From positions 1,984,001 to 2,048,000 of the forward strand of contig JAEPQB010000001.1 of assembly GCA_017640725.1 (NCBI GenBank): a DNA stretch of 64,000 bases. The letters are read 5' to 3'. The number at the start of each line of letters is the position of its first letter. Position 1 is the first letter of the stretch. A program made the position numbers and the translations under genes. Under the pieces are notes generated by a model. The model did no database searches, was not told where the DNA came from, and was given only the letters and a program-made list of their open reading frames with translations. The stretch comes from Kordiimonadaceae bacterium. Lineage in GTDB: Bacteria; Pseudomonadota; Alphaproteobacteria; Sphingomonadales; Kordiimonadaceae. Below are positions 26,413 through 36,203 of this stretch, one piece after another.

Positions 26413-27126
26413 ATGAAAACTCTTGTAGCAGCTGCAACATGTGCAGCAATTCTGGCCGGATCGGCCACTGTTTCAGTAACGGCAGACGACACGTCAGAAG
26501 AAATGCGCAGCGTCGATAGCTTCACACGCATTCGCAACAAAGGCTCCTTTGAGGTTTATGTGAATGTGGGCTCCGAACAGTCTGTCAAAGTAACTGCAGA
26601 CAGCGACATTATCGAACATGTGGAAACAGAAGTTCGTGGTTCCACGCTTCATATCAAATTTGAAAACCGTGATAACTGGAAGAGTTGGCGCAACATTGAT
26701 GTGCTCCGTGTCGATATCACGGTGCCAAGCCTTGAAGGTGTCCGTGTCGATGGCTCAGGTGACTTTGAAGTACGCGGCGTAGAAGCTGAAAGCTTCAGCG
26801 CTAACGTGAACGGATCAGGCGATATTGATCTGATCTCCGCAAAAACCGATCGTTTGAGCATTGATGTTAAAGGGTCTGGCGACGTGGAAGTATCCGGCAC
26901 CTGCACCGATATCGACATTGAAGTGAAAGGCTCCGGCGACGTGGAAGCTCGCGACATGGCCTGTGCTGCCGGTGAGATTGGTATCATGGGTTCTGGCGAT
27001 GTTGCCGTTACGCTCAATGAAAGCGTTGATGTCGGCATTATGGGGTCCGGTGACGTGGTTGTGTATGGCAAGCCGGAAAAAGTTTCGACCCGCGCGATGG
27101 GCTCTGGCGACGTTACATTGCGCTAG
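26413..27126 (+). CDS. Secreted DUF2807 (GIN) domain protein, paralogue 2
   Basis: This 237-aa protein is a second DUF2807/GIN protein with a short signal peptide (about residues 1-24). Its repeat rungs are unusually regular: the tetrapeptide GSGD occurs seven times (VDGSGD, VNGSGD, VKGSGD twice, IMGSGD twice, AMGSGD), about every 18-21 residues, each starting a beta strand. This predicts a regular right-handed beta-solenoid. The preceding paralogue uses GA(A/G)D at equivalent places. Both genes read in the same direction and end at the terminator at 27174. The role is unknown. An envelope-stress or surface structure is a guess. Confidence 0.85.
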   Translation: MKTLVAAATCAAILAGSATVSVTADDTSEEMRSVDSFTRIRNKGSFEVYVNVGSEQSVKVTADSDIIEHVETEVRGSTLHIKFENRDNWKSWRNIDVLRVDITVPSLEGVRVDGSGDFEVRGVEAESFSANVNGSGDIDLISAKTDRLSIDVKGSGDVEVSGTCTDIDIEVKGSGDVEARDMACAAGEIGIMGSGDVAVTLNESVDVGIMGSGDVVVYGKPEKVSTRAMGSGDVTLR

Positions 27127-27173
27127 CAGCACATTAAAAAAGCACGGCCCTTTTTCGCCACAATTCAGACATT

Positions 27174-27206
27174 GATGAGCCCCAATCGGGGCTCATCTTT
27201 ATTTTG
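27174..27206 (+). terminator. Terminator after the DUF2807 pair
   Basis: GATGAGCCCC and GGGGCTCATC form a perfect 10-bp stem (27174-27183 with 27188-27197) around an AATC loop, followed by a T-rich tail. Confidence 0.85.
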
Positions 27207-27382
27207 TTGGCCTCTACTGGCCCAATCGGTTGCGTTCCTTGGTCCCCCTGACCCTAGGTTCTCTTTGTCCCCCGGTTGGGCCAGTTTTCTATTGATCTCA
27301 TATTTCCGTTACCATGCCTGAAACCATTGGCGCCGGTCACTGCCCGTGCTTAGATGGGGTCATCTATCTCAAGGGGGCATCT

Positions 27383-28072
27383 ATGCTAACTTTTTTCGAA
27401 CTTTGCGGCGCGGACGACGCGGTGCGTTTCAGTCCGTTTGCTTGGCGCATCAAATTGATGCTCGAGCACAAGGGTGCGCCTTACCAATCCAGAACAATCA
27501 CTTTTGCGGACAAGTCTGCACTTGAACCCTCCGGCCTCTCTACGGTGCCGGTGATCAGGGACGGAGACACCTGGATCAGCGAAAGTCAGCGAATCGCACT
27601 CTGGCTAGAGGAGCGGTTTCCGGACAATCCCCTGTTTGAGGGACCCGCTGCAATAGCCCAGGCGCCGATTATTAATAACTGGATTGACCGGAACATTATT
27701 GCGCCAGTGTTCCCCATGATCGTGGCTGATATTTTTGATGCACTGGACGATGAAAACCAGGCTTCCTTCAGGGCCAGCAGGGAGCCACGTTTGGGCGGGA
27801 GAAAAATTGAGGACATGCGTGACGGCCGCGACGCTCTGCGCGATGCTTACAAAGCTAATTTGGCGCCGGTTGAGGCCATTCTGGACAACCATAAATTCTT
27901 GAGCGGTACAGCCCCCGCTTTTGCAGACTATTGCATGATGGGCAGCTTGATGTGGCCGCATATTGTGACGGATTTTGACCCTGTTGCGATCAGTGAGCCT
28001 GTCATGGCTTGGCGCGAGCGCATGTTCGATCTATTTGGAGGCTTCGCCCGTAACGCGCCTCGTGCTGTCTGA
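27383..28072 (+). CDS. Glutathione S-transferase family protein
   Basis: This 229-aa protein has an N-terminal thioredoxin-like domain (ELCGADDAVRFSPFAWRIKL, then TVPVIRD with the cis-Pro and ISESQRIALWLEERF), joined to an all-helical domain. This is the glutathione transferase layout, with Ser or Cys near the start as the possible catalytic residue. The ATG at 27383 follows AAGGGGG. A longer in-frame start at 27314 is not supported by homology to the domain. Substrate unknown. It stands alone between two terminator or promoter regions. Confidence 0.87.
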   Translation: MLTFFELCGADDAVRFSPFAWRIKLMLEHKGAPYQSRTITFADKSALEPSGLSTVPVIRDGDTWISESQRIALWLEERFPDNPLFEGPAAIAQAPIINNWIDRNIIAPVFPMIVADIFDALDDENQASFRASREPRLGGRKIEDMRDGRDALRDAYKANLAPVEAILDNHKFLSGTAPAFADYCMMGSLMWPHIVTDFDPVAISEPVMAWRERMFDLFGGFARNAPRAV

Positions 28073-28173
28073 AAAAGCGTTCCAGAGCGCGCGCAGCCCT
28101 TGCATGCGCTGGTGAATCCTTTATACAAATTTGCGTAATTTCTCTGCGTATCGAAGATCAAAAGGACTCCATA

Positions 28174-29121
28174 GTGGCCGATGTACTTTTGGAAGCCCGC
28201 AATCTAAGCAAACATTTTGGCGACCTGAAAGCGGTGGATGGCATATCCCTGACCGTGAAGAAAGGCGAAGTGCTTGGCTTTTTGGGGCCAAACGGTGCCG
28301 GAAAAACCACAACAATGAAGATGTTGACGGGTTTTCTGGCTCCCACAGATGGCAGTGCCTATGTGTGCGGTGAGCTCGTCACATCAGACAATGAGCGCGC
28401 GCGTGCTCGTGTGGGGTATTTGCCGGAAGGGGCTCCCCTATATGGTGAGATGTCGCCGCGCGCTTTCCTTCAGTTTATTGCCCGCACGCACGGTATTGTC
28501 GGCAAGGAAGCTGAAGATGTGGTCGAAAGTGCGGCGAGTGCCGTAAACCTCGACAGTGTTATGACCCAGCGCATCGAAACGCTTTCCAAAGGGTTTAAGC
28601 GCCGTGTTGGATTGGCGGCTGCCATTTTGCACGCGCCAGATGTTTTGATTTTGGATGAGCCGACAGACGGCCTGGACCCAAACCAAAAACACGAAGTGCG
28701 TCGATTGATTGAAGCCATGTCGATCGACCGGGCCATCATCATCTCTACCCATATTCTTGAGGAAGTTGATGCTCTCTGCCACCGGGCGGTGATCATCAAT
28801 AAAGGCGCGGTTGTGGCGGATGGCACGCCGAGCGAGCTGCGGTCACGGTCCAAGTATAAAAACGCGGTGACCATGCTGGTGCCTGACGAGTATGCGGAGA
28901 AAGCTGCATCTGCTTTGAAAGGTATTAAACTGGTCGCGGGTGTTGAGGCGGCGAAAGAAGGTGACCTGATGCGCCTTACGGTTTTGGCGCGCGGTGGCGG
29001 TGATATCGCAGATACGATTGGCGACATAGCAGCCGTTAGCAACTGGCAGGTAACGCAGTTTACCGTGGACCCGGGACGCCTTGACGATGTGTTCAGGCAG
29101 TTGACGGAAAGGGACGTGTAA
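28174..29121 (+). CDS. ABC transporter ATP-binding protein (GldA-like)
   Basis: This 315-aa ATPase has Walker A GPNGAGKTT (about 44-52), an LSKGFKRRVGLAA signature, Walker B VLILDEPTDGLDP and the switch His in ISTHILEE. The C-terminal ~80 residues are the accessory part typical of ABC-2 exporters. The start is a GTG at 28174 with AAAAGGA upstream. It is the first gene of four (28174-32797) with one-base TAATG overlaps to the next two. Together they match the GldA-GldF-GldG type export system. The substrate is unknown and no gliding-motility role is implied. Confidence 0.92.
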   Translation: MADVLLEARNLSKHFGDLKAVDGISLTVKKGEVLGFLGPNGAGKTTTMKMLTGFLAPTDGSAYVCGELVTSDNERARARVGYLPEGAPLYGEMSPRAFLQFIARTHGIVGKEAEDVVESAASAVNLDSVMTQRIETLSKGFKRRVGLAAAILHAPDVLILDEPTDGLDPNQKHEVRRLIEAMSIDRAIIISTHILEEVDALCHRAVIINKGAVVADGTPSELRSRSKYKNAVTMLVPDEYAEKAASALKGIKLVAGVEAAKEGDLMRLTVLARGGGDIADTIGDIAAVSNWQVTQFTVDPGRLDDVFRQLTERDV

Positions 29122-29858
29122 TGAACGGCATTTCCACCATCTTCCGGCGAGAGTTTGCCAGCTATTTTGCAAGCCCTGTTGCTTATGTTTTCCTGGTGAT
29201 TTTCTTGATCATGCAAGGGCTTTTCACCTTTTATCTGGGCTCCTTTTATGAGCGTGAGCAAGCTGATCTAGTCGCCTTTTTCACCTACCAGCCCTGGCTT
29301 TATTTGTTCCTTATGCCATCGATCGCGATGCGGCTGTGGGCCGAGGAACGACGCTCCGGAACGTTCGAATTATTGCTGACACTTCCCATTCCCACGCGGT
29401 CCGTTGTTGCAGGGAAATATTTGGCGGCATTGGCCTTTGCAGCGCTCGCACTTGCGCTCACGTTCCCGATTTGGATCACCGTCAATTGGTTAGGCTCTCC
29501 CGATAACGGGGTGATTATCACTGGTTATCTGGGTTCCCTATTGATGGCGGCAGCGTACCTTGCGATTGGCGCAGCCATGTCATCGATCACAAAAAACCAA
29601 GTTGTGGCCTTTATTCTGGCGGTAACAGTTTGTTTCCTGTTTTTGGTGGCCGGGCTTCCAATGGTGCTTGATACCGTCAGTGGATGGGCGCCAGAAGCGT
29701 TGGTTCTGGCTGTCGCTAACCTCTCATTCCTAAGCCACTTTGACAGTCTTCAAAAAGGCGTGGTGACGCTCGGGGATGTTATTTATTTCGTTGCTGTGAT
29801 TGTCTTCTGGCTTTGGGTAAACCGTATCGTTATCGAGAGTAAGAGGGAGGCAGGATAA
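29121..29858 (+). CDS. ABC-2 type permease (GldF-like)
   Basis: This 245-aa inner-membrane protein has about six transmembrane helices, starting with a FRREFASYFASPVAYVFLV segment and containing MRLWAEERRSGTFELLLTLP, the usual ABC-2 permease loop. It overlaps the ATPase stop by one base and its own stop overlaps the next start, so translation of the three is linked. It forms the membrane channel of the complex. Confidence 0.92.
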   Translation: MNGISTIFRREFASYFASPVAYVFLVIFLIMQGLFTFYLGSFYEREQADLVAFFTYQPWLYLFLMPSIAMRLWAEERRSGTFELLLTLPIPTRSVVAGKYLAALAFAALALALTFPIWITVNWLGSPDNGVIITGYLGSLLMAAAYLAIGAAMSSITKNQVVAFILAVTVCFLFLVAGLPMVLDTVSGWAPEALVLAVANLSFLSHFDSLQKGVVTLGDVIYFVAVIVFWLWVNRIVIESKREAG

Positions 29859-31738
29859 TGCAGAAAATTGCTGAGTTTCTCTCCAAGCGGTCGACCGTGC
29901 AAATTTTGATTGCGGCGCTGGTGTTTCTGTCTGTCACGGTCATTGAGGATCGTTTCTTCCGCGGTGCCCGGCTTGATCTGACAGAAGACAGACTTTACAG
30001 CCTCTCGACTGGCACCAAGGATTTGCTGGGTGACTATGACGAGCCCATTACGCTTGATTTTTACTTTTCCAAGTCACTGGCAACACCCTTCCCTCAGCTT
30101 CTAGCTTACGGCAAGCGCGTCGAAGATTTGCTGCGTGCGTTCGAGGCGGTGAACCCGGCCAATGTGCAGCTCTCCATCATTGACCCAGAAGCCTTTTCTG
30201 AGGAAGAGGACGAGGCGGTGGTGTTAGGCCTTCGCGGTATTCCGCTATCGGACGGCTCTACGCTGTATATGGGACTGTCTGCCACCAACGCGCTTGATGG
30301 TGAAGCGATCATTCCTTTCTTCGCAGAAGAACGGGAGAAATTTCTCGAGTATGACCTCGTGAAATTGCTGGCGACGCTTGATACTGAAAGTCGTCGCACG
30401 CTCTCGCTTTTAACAACGCTGCCCATGCAATTTGGGCCCGGCGGTCCGCAAGCGATGATGGCGGGGCAAGCGCAGCCCTATGTGCTGTATGAGCAGCTTT
30501 TTGACTTTTTTGATGTTCAGGATCTGGCGCCTGATTTCACCGAAATTCCGGCGGAAACCGATGTACTGATGATCGTGCACCCACCTGAACTGAATGAAGA
30601 CCAACTGTTCGCCATTGACCAATATGTGCTTAAGGGCGGAAAAACGCTGGTATTCCTTGACCCGCACTCAGAGGCGATGAACCCACGCGCGACTGTCGCG
30701 TCGCCCAGCTCATTGGGGCCGCTATTGAACGCATGGGGTGTCGACATGCCTGAAGGTCAGGTGGTTGGCGATGCCTCCCTCGCCCAGCGCGTGCAAATGG
30801 GTGGCTTTGGGCCTGACTCGATCAAAGATTATGTTTTCTGGCTCTCTGTAAACGACAGTTTTCTATCTTCTTCGGACGTCGTGACCGGCGCCATCAACAA
30901 TCTGAACTTCGCGAGTGCCGGTGTCTTGAGACAAACTGAAGACGCAACCACCAGCCTTGATCCACTTGTGACCACCAGTGCGGCATCCGCTTTGTATGAA
31001 GCGTCGCGGGCTGTTGGTATCCCGGACCCAGACAGCTTGCTGCGTGATATGGTGCCGACAGGTGAAACATATATTCTTTCTGGCCGCGTGCAGGGCACAG
31101 CCCAATCAGCCTTCCGTGACCGGGTCGCTGAGGCTGTTGTTGCTGCTGGAACGGATACAGCAAACGCACCTGTGGCGTCGGGCAACATCAATATCGTCGT
31201 CACCACGGACACAGACCTGTTCGACGATCGTTTTTGGGTTCAGCTTCAGGATATGCTCGGTCAGCGTATTGCTGTTCCCCTTGCAGGCAATGGCAGTTTT
31301 GTCTTGAACCTTGCGGACCATATCTCTGGCTCCGACGCATTGTTAGGTCTTCGTGGCCGCGGTATTTCAAAACGGCCTTTTGACAAAGTGGACGAATTGC
31401 GGCGGGAAGCCGAGGCCAAATACCTCGTAGAAGAGGAAGAGTTGCAAAACCAGTTAACCGAGACCGAAGCTCGGATCGCAGCGCTTGAAAACCAAAACCC
31501 GGATGGATCTGCCGTGCTGTCTGTGGAACAAGAGGCCGAGATCGAGCTCTTTCGCACGCAGCTTCTGGAAACGCGGAAAGCGCTGCGTGAAGTGAAACGG
31601 AATCTGCGCCAGGATATTGAAAACCTGGGTGACTGGTTGGCCTTCATCAATATCGCATTCATGCCGCTGCTGATTGTGCTTTATGTGTTGGTTCGACTTA
31701 TGTTACGTCGCAGCAAACGGACCCACAGATTCCTATAG
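29858..31738 (+). CDS. Gldg family protein (ABC-type auxiliary component)
   Basis: This 626-aa protein is anchored by an N-terminal helix (about residues 14-31) and a C-terminal helix (about 596-616). A large periplasmic domain lies between them, matching the ABC_transp_aux / GldG family. Near residues 520-590 there is a charged coiled-coil stretch (KYLVEEEELQNQLTETEARI). It is the third gene of the export cluster, one-base overlap with the permease. The periplasmic domain could bind the exported substrate. This is inferred. Confidence 0.9.
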   Translation: MQKIAEFLSKRSTVQILIAALVFLSVTVIEDRFFRGARLDLTEDRLYSLSTGTKDLLGDYDEPITLDFYFSKSLATPFPQLLAYGKRVEDLLRAFEAVNPANVQLSIIDPEAFSEEEDEAVVLGLRGIPLSDGSTLYMGLSATNALDGEAIIPFFAEEREKFLEYDLVKLLATLDTESRRTLSLLTTLPMQFGPGGPQAMMAGQAQPYVLYEQLFDFFDVQDLAPDFTEIPAETDVLMIVHPPELNEDQLFAIDQYVLKGGKTLVFLDPHSEAMNPRATVASPSSLGPLLNAWGVDMPEGQVVGDASLAQRVQMGGFGPDSIKDYVFWLSVNDSFLSSSDVVTGAINNLNFASAGVLRQTEDATTSLDPLVTTSAASALYEASRAVGIPDPDSLLRDMVPTGETYILSGRVQGTAQSAFRDRVAEAVVAAGTDTANAPVASGNINIVVTTDTDLFDDRFWVQLQDMLGQRIAVPLAGNGSFVLNLADHISGSDALLGLRGRGISKRPFDKVDELRREAEAKYLVEEEELQNQLTETEARIAALENQNPDGSAVLSVEQEAEIELFRTQLLETRKALREVKRNLRQDIENLGDWLAFINIAFMPLLIVLYVLVRLMLRRSKRTHRFL

Positions 31739-31753
31739 TAGGTAACGAACCTC

Positions 31754-32797
31754 ATGTCTGAACGCATGACCAATATTCTTGGCTATCTCACACTTGCTGC
31801 GATTTTGGCAGCTATTTGGATCCTATTTGGCGAAGACCCAGCGCGCGAGCAGGGTGCGCGCGGTGAGCGAACGTTCGCAGGACTGGCCGAGCGCGTGAAC
31901 GAGACGGCCGGCATTACACTAAGCCAAGGCGATGAGCAGTTGGTTGTGTCGCGAAACGATGATGCCTGGCAGGTGGATAACCGAGGCGGTTACCCGGCTG
32001 ACGCAGACAAAGTGCGTGCGTTGCTTCGTGGTTTTGCGCGCTCTGAGCGCAGGGAACCCAAAACCGCAAATCCTGCAAGATTTGATACGCTTGAGCTCGG
32101 CGAAGCTGCGACAGCCGTGACCCTCGTCGACGAAACCGGGGGCACGCTTTTGTCGGTTCGCGTGGGCAAACGCAAAGAAGGTGGTAGCGGTCGCTCCCTC
32201 ACATTTGTTTTTCAGGAAACGGACACCCGGGCATGGCTGGTCAGCGGCATTGAAGATGTCGCGGTCGACGCGGCCAAATGGCTGAGCTCAGACCTTCTCG
32301 ATATTGCTGAACAGCGGGTGCAGTCTGTGACGCTGAATGATGTGACCCTGTCGCGTGGACTTGGTGGGCAAGACTATGAAGTTGTCGGTTTGACAGAGGG
32401 TGAAACAGCGGTTGCAGGTTACAAACGGTCAGAGCCTGCGCGCACGTTTGCTGGACTTGACCTTTCAGATGTGGAGCAAACCGCCAATCCTTTGATGGAA
32501 CCATCGGGCAACGGCGCGCTTCAAACTCACGACGGTTTACGCGTCAGCTTCACACTGTTTGATCATAACGACGCCATTTGGGCACAGCTGGAAGCTGACT
32601 ATGACGCAGCGCGTGCAGAAGACGGTGAAGCGGGCGAATTGCCCCAAGCACCGGCAGACGGTGTTGCAGAGGCAGCGGCATTGAATAAGAAGTTTCGTGG
32701 ATGGTTGTTCAAATTATCCAGCTTTGATGCAGATATATTGAAACAAAAACGCAGCGATTTTATTGAATCTGACGTGTCAGACGCAGCTGCCTCTTGA
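31754..32797 (+). CDS. DUF4340 domain-containing membrane-anchored protein
   Basis: This 347-aa protein has one N-terminal transmembrane helix (ILGYLTLAAILAAIWILFG) and a periplasmic region with DUF4340-type repeats, e.g. LVVSRNDDAWQVDNRGGYPA and the LGEAATAVTLVDETGG strands. DUF4340 proteins normally accompany GldG-like genes, as here 15 bp downstream. It probably acts as an accessory to the exporter. The end is acidic and low-complexity, followed by 112 bp without a gene before htpG. Confidence 0.88.
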   Translation: MSERMTNILGYLTLAAILAAIWILFGEDPAREQGARGERTFAGLAERVNETAGITLSQGDEQLVVSRNDDAWQVDNRGGYPADADKVRALLRGFARSERREPKTANPARFDTLELGEAATAVTLVDETGGTLLSVRVGKRKEGGSGRSLTFVFQETDTRAWLVSGIEDVAVDAAKWLSSDLLDIAEQRVQSVTLNDVTLSRGLGGQDYEVVGLTEGETAVAGYKRSEPARTFAGLDLSDVEQTANPLMEPSGNGALQTHDGLRVSFTLFDHNDAIWAQLEADYDAARAEDGEAGELPQAPADGVAEAAALNKKFRGWLFKLSSFDADILKQKRSDFIESDVSDAAAS

Positions 32798-32909
32798 CGG
32801 GCACGATTCCTTCCCTAAATCAGGGTCAACAATAGGGCTGGCGGGTATTCAACCCGTCCAATCTGGCTGCAGTAATGGGCGCAGCCAAGAGTAGTGAGAG
32901 ATATCAGTT

Positions 32910-34811
32910 ATGAGCGAGCAAAAAGAAACGCAAGCTGGCGAAACGCGGGGGTTTGAGGCAGAGGTTTCGCGCCTGCTGCACATGATGGTTCATTCGGTCT
33001 ATTCAGACCGCGAAATCTTCTTGCGGGAATTGATTTCCAATGCGTCTGATGCGTGTGACAAACTGCGGTATGCGGGCCTGACGCAGGCGGAGCTCCTGAA
33101 AGATAATGGCGAGTTCGGCATTTCAATCACCGTGGACGCTAACGCCAAGACGCTGGTGGTTGCCGACAACGGCATTGGCATGAGCAAAGAAGACCTCATT
33201 GAAAACCTAGGCACCATCGCGCGCTCTGGCACAGCTAAATTTGTTGACCAGCTCACGGGTGACAGCAAAACCGATATGCAGCTCATTGGGCAGTTCGGTG
33301 TTGGTTTTTATTCGGTGTTTATGGTTGCTGATAATGTTGAGGTTATCACCCGCAGGGCGGGCGAGGCAGATGCGTGGAGCTGGACCAGTAAGGGCGAAGG
33401 CTCTTATGAAATAACACCAGCTGAGAAAGTAAACTCCGGCACTGAAATTCGCCTGCACCTGAAGGATGACGCCGAAGAATTTACCGAGCAGCACCGCCTG
33501 CAGTCGATCGTGACCAAATATAGCGACCATATTGCGGTACCAATTACGCTTGCGATCAAAGGCAAAGAAGAAGCGGACGCTGAGCCCAAGATCGTGAATG
33601 AGGGCTCTGCGATCTGGACGCGCAACAAGTCTGATATCACTGAAGAGCAATATGCGGAGTTTTACCGCAGCGCGGGCCACGCATTTGATGACCCTGCTAT
33701 GACCCTGCACTATAAAGCTGAGGGCATGCAGGAATATACGGTACTGCTGTTTGTGCCAACCAAACAACCAATGGATCTGTTTGACCCGGCCCGCAAAAAC
33801 CGCGTGAAACTGTATGTGAAGCGCGTGTTCATCTCTGACGATAGCGCCGATTTGCTGCCGGGCTGGCTGCGCTTTATGCGGGGTGTTGTCGACAGTCAGG
33901 ACCTGCCGCTGAACATCAGCCGCGAAATGCTGCAGAACAACCCAACCATGGCACGCATGTCGAAAGCGATCACCAAACGGGTGATCAGTGAATTCGAGAA
34001 GCTTGCCAAGAAAGACAACGAAAAATTCCTGTCGCTCTGGTCGGAGTTCGGCCCCGTCATTAAAGAAGGCATCTATGAGGATCATGAGCGCCGTGACGCG
34101 CTCCTCAAGCTTGCGCACTTCCGCTCTACGGGTACAGACGGTTGGACAACACTGACCGACTATGTCGAGCGCATGAAAGACAAACAGTCTGCCATTTATT
34201 ATATCACCGGCACGGACGCTGATGCTGTAGCGCGCAGTCCGCAGCTTGAAGGGTTCCGCTCGCGCGGCATCGAGGTACTGCTGCTCTCCGACCCGGTGGA
34301 CGAGTTCTGGATCCAGATGGCACCAGACTTTGACGGCAAGCCGTTCAAGTCCATCACGCGCGGTGACAGTGATCTGAAGGACATCGCTGAAGAAAAGTCG
34401 GACGACGAGAAAAAAGAAAGTGCGAGCGAAGGCGATTTGGTGACCCTAACCACTTTGATGAAAGAAGTGCTGGGTGAGCGCGTATCTGATGTGCGCACGA
34501 CCGACCGTCTGACCGACACATCCGCCTGTTTGGTGGCGAGCGACGCTGGCATGGACATGCACCTGGAACGCATTCTGAAGGCGCACAATCAGTTGGATCA
34601 GGTCACGGCCAAAGTGCTGGAGGTGAACCCGTCGCACCCGCTTATTCGCAGGCTTGCAGAAAAGTCGAACGAAAAAGGCGCGATTGATGCGCTCGCTGAC
34701 CCCGTGCTGCTGATCCTTGATCAGGCCAAAATTCTGGAAGGTGATGCGCTCGAAGATGCCAGCGCCTTTGCGCGCCGGTTGTCGTCAGCGATGGAACGCG
34801 GTCTGGCGTAA
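32910..34811 (+). CDS. htpG: Molecular chaperone HtpG (Hsp90)
   Basis: This 633-aa bacterial Hsp90 has the N-terminal GHKL ATPase with FLRELISNASDACDKLRY, DNGIGM and GQFGVGFYSVFMVAD, a middle domain, and a C-terminal dimerisation domain. Length is typical and there is no frameshift. It folds client proteins in the cytosol at the expense of ATP. No CIRCE-type repeat or clear heat-shock promoter was seen in the 112-bp upstream gap. Confidence 0.96.
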   Translation: MSEQKETQAGETRGFEAEVSRLLHMMVHSVYSDREIFLRELISNASDACDKLRYAGLTQAELLKDNGEFGISITVDANAKTLVVADNGIGMSKEDLIENLGTIARSGTAKFVDQLTGDSKTDMQLIGQFGVGFYSVFMVADNVEVITRRAGEADAWSWTSKGEGSYEITPAEKVNSGTEIRLHLKDDAEEFTEQHRLQSIVTKYSDHIAVPITLAIKGKEEADAEPKIVNEGSAIWTRNKSDITEEQYAEFYRSAGHAFDDPAMTLHYKAEGMQEYTVLLFVPTKQPMDLFDPARKNRVKLYVKRVFISDDSADLLPGWLRFMRGVVDSQDLPLNISREMLQNNPTMARMSKAITKRVISEFEKLAKKDNEKFLSLWSEFGPVIKEGIYEDHERRDALLKLAHFRSTGTDGWTTLTDYVERMKDKQSAIYYITGTDADAVARSPQLEGFRSRGIEVLLLSDPVDEFWIQMAPDFDGKPFKSITRGDSDLKDIAEEKSDDEKKESASEGDLVTLTTLMKEVLGERVSDVRTTDRLTDTSACLVASDAGMDMHLERILKAHNQLDQVTAKVLEVNPSHPLIRRLAEKSNEKGAIDALADPVLLILDQAKILEGDALEDASAFARRLSSAMERGLA

Positions 34812-34837
34812 AAAATTTCGAATTTCGGAAACTGAAA

Positions 34838-34866
34838 GGGCGGTGACTTTGGTTGCCGCCTTTTTT
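34838..34866. terminator. Terminator between htpG and the CorC-type gene
   Basis: GGCGG and CCGCC (plus a T-G wobble pair) enclose a 10-base loop and are followed by a T-run. It lies in the 78-bp gap between two convergent genes and mainly serves htpG. Confidence 0.65.
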
Positions 34867-34889
34867 GCGCGCAGATTAGGGCAAATACT

Positions 34890-36176
34890 TCAACTTTTCA
34901 GTTTCCGGATTTTCACACCGGTTATCTGGTTTTTGCTGCGCGAGGTTACCTCAAAGCGAAACCCGTGAAACTCATAGCGACTGCCAACAATCGGGATGGT
35001 TTCTGCCTCATAAATCAAAAGACCCGCCACCGTCGTCGCGTGTTCATCGGGCAAGTGCCAGTCGAACATGCGATTGACGTCGCGAATGGTGACCGATCCT
35101 TCCGCCATCACCGTACCATCATTGAAGCTGCGCACGCCAGGCAGGTCGAAGTCATGCTCGTCCGCAATGTCGCCAACGATTTCTTCAAGTATATCCTCAA
35201 GCGTCACCAGACCCTGAATGTCGCCGTATTCGTCCACGACCAGCGCGAAGTGTGACTTGCGCTCCAGAAATGCGTTTAATTGCTCCTTCAGGCTTGTGGT
35301 CTCTGGCACAAACCAGGGTTTGTTCATAATGCGTTTGACATTGAAGCGGTGCATCTGCCCACCAGCCCGCCGAAGTGCGCGCAAGACATCTTTTGCGTGC
35401 AAAACGCCAACAATGTTCTCCGGCTCATCTTCAAAAAGTGGCAGCCGCGTATAGGGGCTGCGCACAACGGCTGCAATGATTTCGTCGGTTGGGGCGTTCA
35501 CATCCAGCATCTGCATGCTTTTGCGGTGCAGCATCACATCTTCAATGGTGACTTCCTCGAGGTCGAGGATGGAGCCGAGCATATGCTGCTCTTCCTTGAC
35601 GATCCCGCCTTCCTGGCGATGCAGGTCAATCGCGCCGCGAATTTCTTCCTGTGCGGACAGCGCATTGTCGATGGAAGAAATATCAACGCCAAAAAGCTTC
35701 AGGGTCATGCGCACAATCTGCTGCACCAGTGCCACTATCGGGGCAAACAAAAACACCACAAACCGGATAACTGACGAGACACCCAGGGCCATGCGCTCCG
35801 TGTTGGCAATGGCATAGGACTTTGGCAGCACTTCGGCAAAAATCAGGACCAAAGCGGTCATAACCGCGGTGGCAATAAACACGCCTTCGTCCCCCATGAT
35901 CGACAGGAACAGGCTGGTTGCCAGCGCAGACGCCAGGATATTAACGAGGTTGTTGCCAAGCAAGATGGCGCCGATCAGCCGCTCTTTGTCATCGATCAGG
36001 TTTGAAACGCGCTTTGCTCTTTTATCACCATGCTTCGCCATATGGTGAATACGTGCCTTGGAGGCGGCAGTGAGCGCTGTTTCAGAGCCTGAAAAAAGCC
36101 CCGACAACAAAAGCAGGAAAAAGATGATGCCAGTGGTTACCCAAAATTCGGTGTTGAATATTTCGGCGGCTTCCAT
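34890..36176 (-). CDS. HlyC/CorC family CNNM-type transporter
   Basis: This 428-aa protein has a DUF21/CNNM membrane domain in the first ~200 residues with about four hydrophobic segments (LLLLSGLFSGSETALTAASKA near the start). A CBS pair follows around 210-330 (VLHAKDVLRAL and FALVVDEYGDIQGLVTLEDILEE), then a C-terminal CorC_HlyC domain. These proteins are linked to Mg/Co efflux. The start at 36176 (MEAAEIF) was chosen because AGAGAGGA lies upstream within range. Another ATG lies at 36197. It follows aroB in the same direction. Confidence 0.88.
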   Translation of the reverse strand: MEAAEIFNTEFWVTTGIIFFLLLLSGLFSGSETALTAASKARIHHMAKHGDKRAKRVSNLIDDKERLIGAILLGNNLVNILASALATSLFLSIMGDEGVFIATAVMTALVLIFAEVLPKSYAIANTERMALGVSSVIRFVVFLFAPIVALVQQIVRMTLKLFGVDISSIDNALSAQEEIRGAIDLHRQEGGIVKEEQHMLGSILDLEEVTIEDVMLHRKSMQMLDVNAPTDEIIAAVVRSPYTRLPLFEDEPENIVGVLHAKDVLRALRRAGGQMHRFNVKRIMNKPWFVPETTSLKEQLNAFLERKSHFALVVDEYGDIQGLVTLEDILEEIVGDIADEHDFDLPGVRSFNDGTVMAEGSVTIRDVNRMFDWHLPDEHATTVAGLLIYEAETIPIVGSRYEFHGFRFEVTSRSKNQITGVKIRKLKS

Positions 36177-36203
36177 GACCGCGATGTCCTCTCTCATTAA
36201 CTG

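Noticed and set aside
33207-34118. A 303-residue antisense frame inside htpG, and similar long frames opposite other genes
   Set aside because: They result from codon bias in the sense gene. There are no start signals or recognisable domains.
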